Assembly (NCBI GenBank): GCA_045637525.1 | Contig: JAZTZP010000103.1 | Location: 1-10,493 of the forward strand | From: JAZTZP01 sp045637525 | Lineage (GTDB): Bacteria; Bacillota; Clostridia; UBA1381 | DNA: 10,493 nt | Reading direction: 5' to 3' | In this document: piece after piece, positions 7,283-10,493 of the stretch | Layout: each line of letters opens with the position of its first letter | How positions within the stretch are numbered: the first letter of the stretch is position 1 | Position numbers and translations under genes: made by a program | The notes under the pieces: model-generated | Database searches by the model: none | Told to the model about the DNA's origin: nothing | What the model saw: the letters and a program-made list of their open reading frames with translations, nothing else

Positions 7283-7456
7283 GGGTTGTTACAAAGAGAG
7301 TTAGCGCAAATCAGCGGTTTGAAGCAGCCGGCAATATCAAGGCTTGAAAGTATGAAATCAACACCGCAGATTGATACGTTATTTAAGATATTAAATCCTC
7401 TTGGGTATACCTTATCTATTGTTCCGCTGAGTTCTGATGACGAAAAAGCATTATAA
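7283..7456 (+). pseudogene. Truncated XRE/HigA-type helix-turn-helix regulator remnant
   Basis: From 7283 the frame reads G-L-L-Q-R-E-L-A-Q-I-S-G-L-K-Q-P-A-I-S-R-L-E, the helix-turn-helix core of XRE-family proteins (usual form G-L-T-Q-x-E-L-A). It continues as S-T-P-Q-I-D-T-L-F-K-I-L ... G-Y-T-L-S-I-V-P-L to TAA at 7454-7456. This end is typical of HigA-like antitoxins of RelE/HigB pairs, where it is known to bind the operator. The part before the first helix, usually 30-50 residues, is missing; an in-frame TAA lies at 7271-7273, and a TTG at 7286 has no ribosome site. No toxin gene is next to it. I infer a decayed antitoxin or regulator that lost its front and partner. A functional 56-residue product from the TTG is possible but unlikely. 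Confidence 0.7.
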
Positions 7457-7463
7457 AGCTTAC

Positions 7464-7522
7464 AAGGGACTGTTACAAATGAGCATTTTTAAGATGCTCA
7501 TTTGCAACAGTCCCTTTTTTTT
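7464..7522 (+). terminator. Long intrinsic terminator hairpin
   Basis: Arms 7464-7486 and 7494-7516 pair over 23 positions with one A/C mismatch (7475 with 7505) around a 7-nt loop, and the right arm runs into a T tract to 7522. It follows the helix-turn-helix stop by 8 nt. There is no matching A tract on the left side, so it should work mainly for + strand transcripts. It may end both the remnant's transcript and any read-through from the TIR genes. Confidence 0.9.
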
Positions 7523-7580
7523 AGACATAAAGTTTTGTCTGTATATGTAGAAAAAACACGAAATTTGCGACAAATAATCG

Positions 7581-7609
7581 TTGAAAAATAAAATTATGTA
7601 TTGTAAAAT
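7581..7609 (+). promoter_or_regulatory. Promoter for the secreted YD-repeat gene pair
   Basis: TTGAAA (7581-7586) and TAAAAT (7604-7609) with a 17-nt spacer fit a sigma-A promoter, placed just after the terminator and about 50 nt before the gene start at 7662. A second overlapping pair, TTGTAA (7601-7606) and TAAAAT (7624-7629), also has a 17-nt spacer. A small inverted repeat ATTTG-CGA-CAAAT (7563-7575) sits just upstream of the -35 box. Confidence 0.55.
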
Positions 7610-7614
7610 AATTC

Positions 7615-7634
7615 TACATATGGTAAAATATGTA
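7615..7634. promoter_or_regulatory. Inverted repeat near the promoter, possible operator
   Basis: TACATAT (7615-7621) and ATATGTA (7628-7634) form perfect 7-nt arms around GGTAAA. The site lies just after the -10 box at 7604-7609 and covers the alternative -10 box at 7624-7629, a position where a repressor could block transcription. AT-rich palindromes are common by chance, and the cognate regulator is unknown. Confidence 0.35.
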
Positions 7635-7648
7635 TATAAAACTAAAAA

Positions 7649-7654
7649 AAGGAG
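7649..7654 (+). promoter_or_regulatory. Ribosome binding site deciding the start at 7662
   Basis: AAGGAG ends 7 nt before the ATG at 7662. The in-frame TTG at 7581 falls on the -35 box and would put a non-signal extension in front of the signal peptide. The ATG at 7656 is only 1 nt from the site. The start at 7662 is therefore preferred. Confidence 0.8.
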
Positions 7655-7661
7655 AATGCAA

Positions 7662-8486
7662 ATGAGAAACAAAACAAGATTTATTCTACCTGTTATTATG
7701 TTTTCGTTGATTTCAACCGGTGTGTTTGCCGAATCGCTTACTGCTGAAACCGGAAATATTTCTTTGATTGAAACAACGAATACTGATATTTCGGTAAGAG
7801 TTGAAAAAATGATTAACGGGACAAGAACTACCGTATATACCGGCCTGCTTGGCGGATATGATAACGGGGTATGGGCGGATGCGGATTTTTCCGATGCCGG
7901 TATGACCGTAATCTTTGACTGGGAAACGGATGATGTAACATACATATATCCCATTAATGAAAGCGTATCGGTAAATAATGTAAATACTGCATTTACATAT
8001 AATCTGTTACCGTCAAGTGAGAGCTTAGCTCTTTCGTCACACATAAAGATAAACGGTGTAAATGTAGGTGAAGACGGACTTCGCATTATTGATAATGCAA
8101 ACTTAAGCTGTAATCTGAGCATAGGAAACAATACTTCTGAAACTCATACTGTTTCTGTAATACTTGCAACATATACAGAAGATAAAAAGCTGTATAATAT
8201 GAAGTTTTCCGAAATTGAAATTGAAGACGGAGAAACAGGCAATGCAGAGCTGATATATACTTTTAATGCAGAGCATGAAGACAGCGCAAAGCTTATGCTC
8301 TGGGACAGCATTTCGGGTATGGTGCCGCTTAAAACAGCAATTGAATTTGACGGAGACAGCGGTGTAACAGCGTATTACTATGACGCTGATAACCGTCTTT
8401 TACAAATAGATAAACTAAGCGGTGTTTCCCTTGTTTTTACTTATGACAATACCGGGAATCTGATTACAAAAACAGTAAGAGAGTGA
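7662..8486 (+). CDS. Secreted protein with beta-sandwich and C-terminal YD motifs
   Basis: The 274-residue product begins with a signal peptide (M-R-N-K-T-R-F, hydrophobic core 8-21, likely cut after V-F-A at 23). Residues 150-225 (V-S-V-I-L-A-T-Y, then K-L-M-L-W-D-S-I-S-G-M-V-P-L) resemble a beta-sandwich seen in many clostridial surface proteins. The last part (about 238-271) holds two YD-type motifs, Y-Y-Y-D-A-D-N-R-L and F-T-Y-D-N-T-G-N-L, as in RHS/YD repeats. It ends without an anchor signal or transmembrane helix, so it is probably released or bound to another surface protein. The RHS-type gene starts 10 nt downstream, so the two are likely made and exported together. I know no function for this protein. 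A partner, cap or chaperone of the large protein is possible, but this is inference. Confidence 0.88.
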   Translation: MRNKTRFILPVIMFSLISTGVFAESLTAETGNISLIETTNTDISVRVEKMINGTRTTVYTGLLGGYDNGVWADADFSDAGMTVIFDWETDDVTYIYPINESVSVNNVNTAFTYNLLPSSESLALSSHIKINGVNVGEDGLRIIDNANLSCNLSIGNNTSETHTVSVILATYTEDKKLYNMKFSEIEIEDGETGNAELIYTFNAEHEDSAKLMLWDSISGMVPLKTAIEFDGDSGVTAYYYDADNRLLQIDKLSGVSLVFTYDNTGNLITKTVRE

Positions 8487-8496
8487 GGATAAATAA

Positions 8497-10493
8497 ATGA
8501 AGAAAAGAATAATTTCATTAAGTCTTGTAATATCGGTATTTTTCGGAAGTCTTACAGCTTACGGAGTATCGGACAAGCCGGAGATTAATTTTATGGGTGC
8601 GCCGGTATCAACATACTCGGATTTTGATATTCCGGCAATTTCAATAGATGAAAATGACTATGTTTCAATATCTGATATAAATACAACCAATGCTCCGCAG
8701 GTAAATGATATACCGGTAGGAGAAATAAAATATAATTTGGAAGAATCCGGTACGGCTGCTTTATTAAATGCTGATTGGGAAGAAGAAAATAATATTATGC
8801 CGTTATCAGCTTCAGCTCCGGCTGACTATTCCAATCGATTGGGAGTTATGGCAAACGACGGAGTGGCTTTGCAGAATCAGAACGGAAAGATGAACTTCAC
8901 AGGCGATAATCCGGGAATGGAATATATAGACCCCCTGACAGGAAATCTTATCGTCACCCAAACGGATTTAGTTTTGCCGGGTGTTGACGGTCTTGACCTC
9001 AGAATTGAACGGTATTACAGCCTTGCAGAAGCGGAATTTTATACAAAAGATGCCGGTATCAGTTATGCACCGCAGACAAATACTTTGACGGAGGGCGGAT
9101 ATGTTGTTACCGAAACAGTTCGTGATACTGTAAATGATGTAACATCTACATATCAGTATCCATATACTTCAATAGATCAGGCTATAATGCGAAAAACCGA
9201 AATAGAATCAAGAGACACGTGTGAAGGACAATATATATATTCTGCGGAATATTATGAAGTTCAGCCCGGAACAAAAGTCACGCTTGATTATCACTACTAT
9301 TCTAAACTAAGCACATCAAGCTATCAACGTCAGCGAAATAATTTAGGTGCCGGATGGTCGTGGGCTTTTCCGTCTTTGCAGATTATAAAGGATAATCCTA
9401 CGGCTGTTGATGAACCGCCGAGAGCGATATATTATCATGACGGCAAAGGCACTACCATGCAGGCGGAGTATGATAATTTAAACGGATATTCATTTGTAAA
9501 CTATGTAGGAAAAGATATAACACTTGATGACTTTGTAGTAAATGGCGAAATAGGCGGATATATAGTAGAAGATCGGGACGGAAAAGAATATAAGTTCGGA
9601 ATACATGGAGAGCTTTTAACTATTACAGACAGATACGGAAATGTAATTTCATTTGAATACGTAAATGATTTTGATTTTTACGGAGACCCGGACTGCTATA
9701 TTTTGAAAAAAATAACCGATACAACAGGAAGAACGGTGAATTTCAGTTATTCAGAAGATGAAAGCGAAGGTGAAGAATATATAAATCTTACGATAGCGTC
9801 ACCTTATGAAAGCGAAAGAGCAATCAATCTTTCATATACAAAGAAAATGATTGATACAGGGCTGGCGGAAGAGCCGGTGCTTGAGAGCTTTACCGATGCA
9901 AACGGATATATAACTCAGTATTTTCCGGCGAAAGTAGGCACAACGGCATATTATGGTCATCCGGTACAGTTCACATTCTCGGATAAGGCACTTTATTCGG
10001 ATTTTGTAAATGAAATAGATGACAGACGAACCAATGCTGTGTATCTGCTCGGAAATATCATAAGTCCGTATTCTCATAAATATTTTAATTATGAAATATG
10101 CGAAAGAAATTTAGGACAAAGCGGAGTAAGTGAAGCATACAGGATAACGGAATGCGGTGAATATGATTTAATTATAGATGATACAGATACAATAGTAGAA
10201 AGAGACAGCAAAAACGTTACGGAATATACGTATTCACGTGACTATACAGGTTATCCGGAATATTACTCTGTGTCAAGTATGCAGGTAGACCAATATATAG
10301 CAAGAACACGTGAGATTAAAGAAAATGCAACTCATGTGCGTGATTACTATTTACATGACGGAGCAGTGCTTGAAAAAGAGAAAATAAGCATATATGAAAA
10401 TCCTGTCGGTAATGATTTAACTGTTACCGAGACTGTTCAGAGTTATTCATATAAACAGCCGGATATGGTGAAAATCAATTATTCAAACGGTGA
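8497..10493 (+). CDS. Secreted RHS/YD-repeat protein (3' partial)
   Basis: The frame is open from ATG 8497 to the window end (665 full codons), and GAGGA (8485-8489) gives a 7-nt spacing. A signal peptide covers about 1-24 (M-K-K-R, hydrophobic core, T-A-Y-G). Residues 145-172 read D-P-L-T-G-N-L-I-V-T ... D-L-V-L-P-G-V-D-G-L-D-L-R-I-E-R-Y-Y-S, the characteristic front of RHS proteins. N-N-L-G-A-G-W-S-W (281-289) and R-Y-G-N-V-I-S-F-E-Y (379-388) are further hallmarks. Known: RHS/YD proteins form beta cocoon shells that, in polymorphic toxins, enclose a variable C-terminal toxin. This one is exported through a signal peptide as in Gram-positive relatives. Its C terminus, where a toxin, anchor or immunity neighbour would lie, is outside the window, so its role (toxin, adhesin or wall protein) cannot be decided. 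G+C content is higher than in the TIR genes. Confidence 0.92.
   Translation, partial: MKKRIISLSLVISVFFGSLTAYGVSDKPEINFMGAPVSTYSDFDIPAISIDENDYVSISDINTTNAPQVNDIPVGEIKYNLEESGTAALLNADWEEENNIMPLSASAPADYSNRLGVMANDGVALQNQNGKMNFTGDNPGMEYIDPLTGNLIVTQTDLVLPGVDGLDLRIERYYSLAEAEFYTKDAGISYAPQTNTLTEGGYVVTETVRDTVNDVTSTYQYPYTSIDQAIMRKTEIESRDTCEGQYIYSAEYYEVQPGTKVTLDYHYYSKLSTSSYQRQRNNLGAGWSWAFPSLQIIKDNPTAVDEPPRAIYYHDGKGTTMQAEYDNLNGYSFVNYVGKDITLDDFVVNGEIGGYIVEDRDGKEYKFGIHGELLTITDRYGNVISFEYVNDFDFYGDPDCYILKKITDTTGRTVNFSYSEDESEGEEYINLTIASPYESERAINLSYTKKMIDTGLAEEPVLESFTDANGYITQYFPAKVGTTAYYGHPVQFTFSDKALYSDFVNEIDDRRTNAVYLLGNIISPYSHKYFNYEICERNLGQSGVSEAYRITECGEYDLIIDDTDTIVERDSKNVTEYTYSRDYTGYPEYYSVSSMQVDQYIARTREIKENATHVRDYYLHDGAVLEKEKISIYENPVGNDLTVTETVQSYSYKQPDMVKINYSNG

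Larger units (their letters stand above)
6850..7285. other. AT-rich intergenic stretch after the TIR genes
   Basis: No intact gene could be supported here on either strand. Just after B2 there is only a weak AT stem (ATTTTGA at 6852-6858 with TCAAAAT at 6867-6873) without a T tract, so the TIR transcript may end further right. The stretch holds the possible zinc-ribbon relic at 6904-7005, a short Lys/Asn-rich open frame at 7173-7280 that looks like chance, and the left boundary of a truncated helix-turn-helix gene. It looks like decayed sequence between two accessory modules. Confidence 0.6.

Noticed and set aside
7581..7661. TTG-initiated N-terminal extension of the secreted protein
   Set aside because: The TTG is the -35 box of the promoter, there is no ribosome site before it, and the extension would bury the signal peptide.
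7460..8131. 223-codon open frame on the - strand over the terminator and the small secreted gene
   Set aside because: It runs through the terminator hairpin and promoter and opposite a gene with a clear signal peptide and ribosome site. Its hydrophobic translation is an artefact of the reverse strand.
9832..10077. 81-codon open frame on the - strand inside the RHS gene
   Set aside because: Opposite a clearly coding frame with RHS features. Cys/Arg/Ile-rich translation with no motif.

Overview
The window reads as an accessory region of a low-GC Gram-positive anaerobe, most likely a gut-type clostridium (Eubacteriales). This rests on AT-rich coding sequence, strong AGGAG-type ribosome sites, TIR proteins of a zinc ribbon/TPR/TIR type that I recognise from gut Clostridia, and clostridial-type secreted YD-repeat proteins. 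All supported genes are on the + strand. No rRNA, tRNA, CRISPR array or intact transposase was seen.

Left part (1-6849): four related genes in the order A1-B1-A2-B2, a tandem duplication of a two-gene unit. Every protein is built as N-terminal zinc ribbon, TIR or TIR-like domain, basic stretch, one transmembrane helix, a short TPR-like hairpin and a large C-terminal domain. The basic residues before the helix predict that the TIR side is cytoplasmic and the C-terminal domain is outside. The A proteins keep the TIR NADase-type W-V-K-N-E-W motif and carry an RCC1-like outer domain in which seven blade-like hairpins can be counted. The B proteins have an eroded TIR domain and a different, unrecognised outer domain. 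A and B are separated by only 1-2 nt in both pairs, while the pairs are separated by 36 nt with a strong ribosome site. The inferred picture is two transmembrane TIR receptor pairs, each with a catalytically plausible and a degenerate subunit. A1 is cut by the left edge of the window.

Middle (6850-7661): non-coding or decayed DNA. It holds a possible zinc-ribbon relic, the C-terminal remnant of an XRE/HigA-type helix-turn-helix regulator, a long intrinsic terminator hairpin, then a promoter with an adjacent inverted repeat.

Right part (7662-10493): two secreted proteins in one transcription unit. The first is a 274-residue protein with a signal peptide, a predicted beta-sandwich and two YD-type motifs at its C terminus. 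The second is the N-terminal 665 residues of a large RHS/YD-repeat protein that runs off the right edge.

The two halves share no obvious function. Both are typical of variable cell-surface or defence/competition loci. The most interesting content is the duplicated membrane TIR pair.
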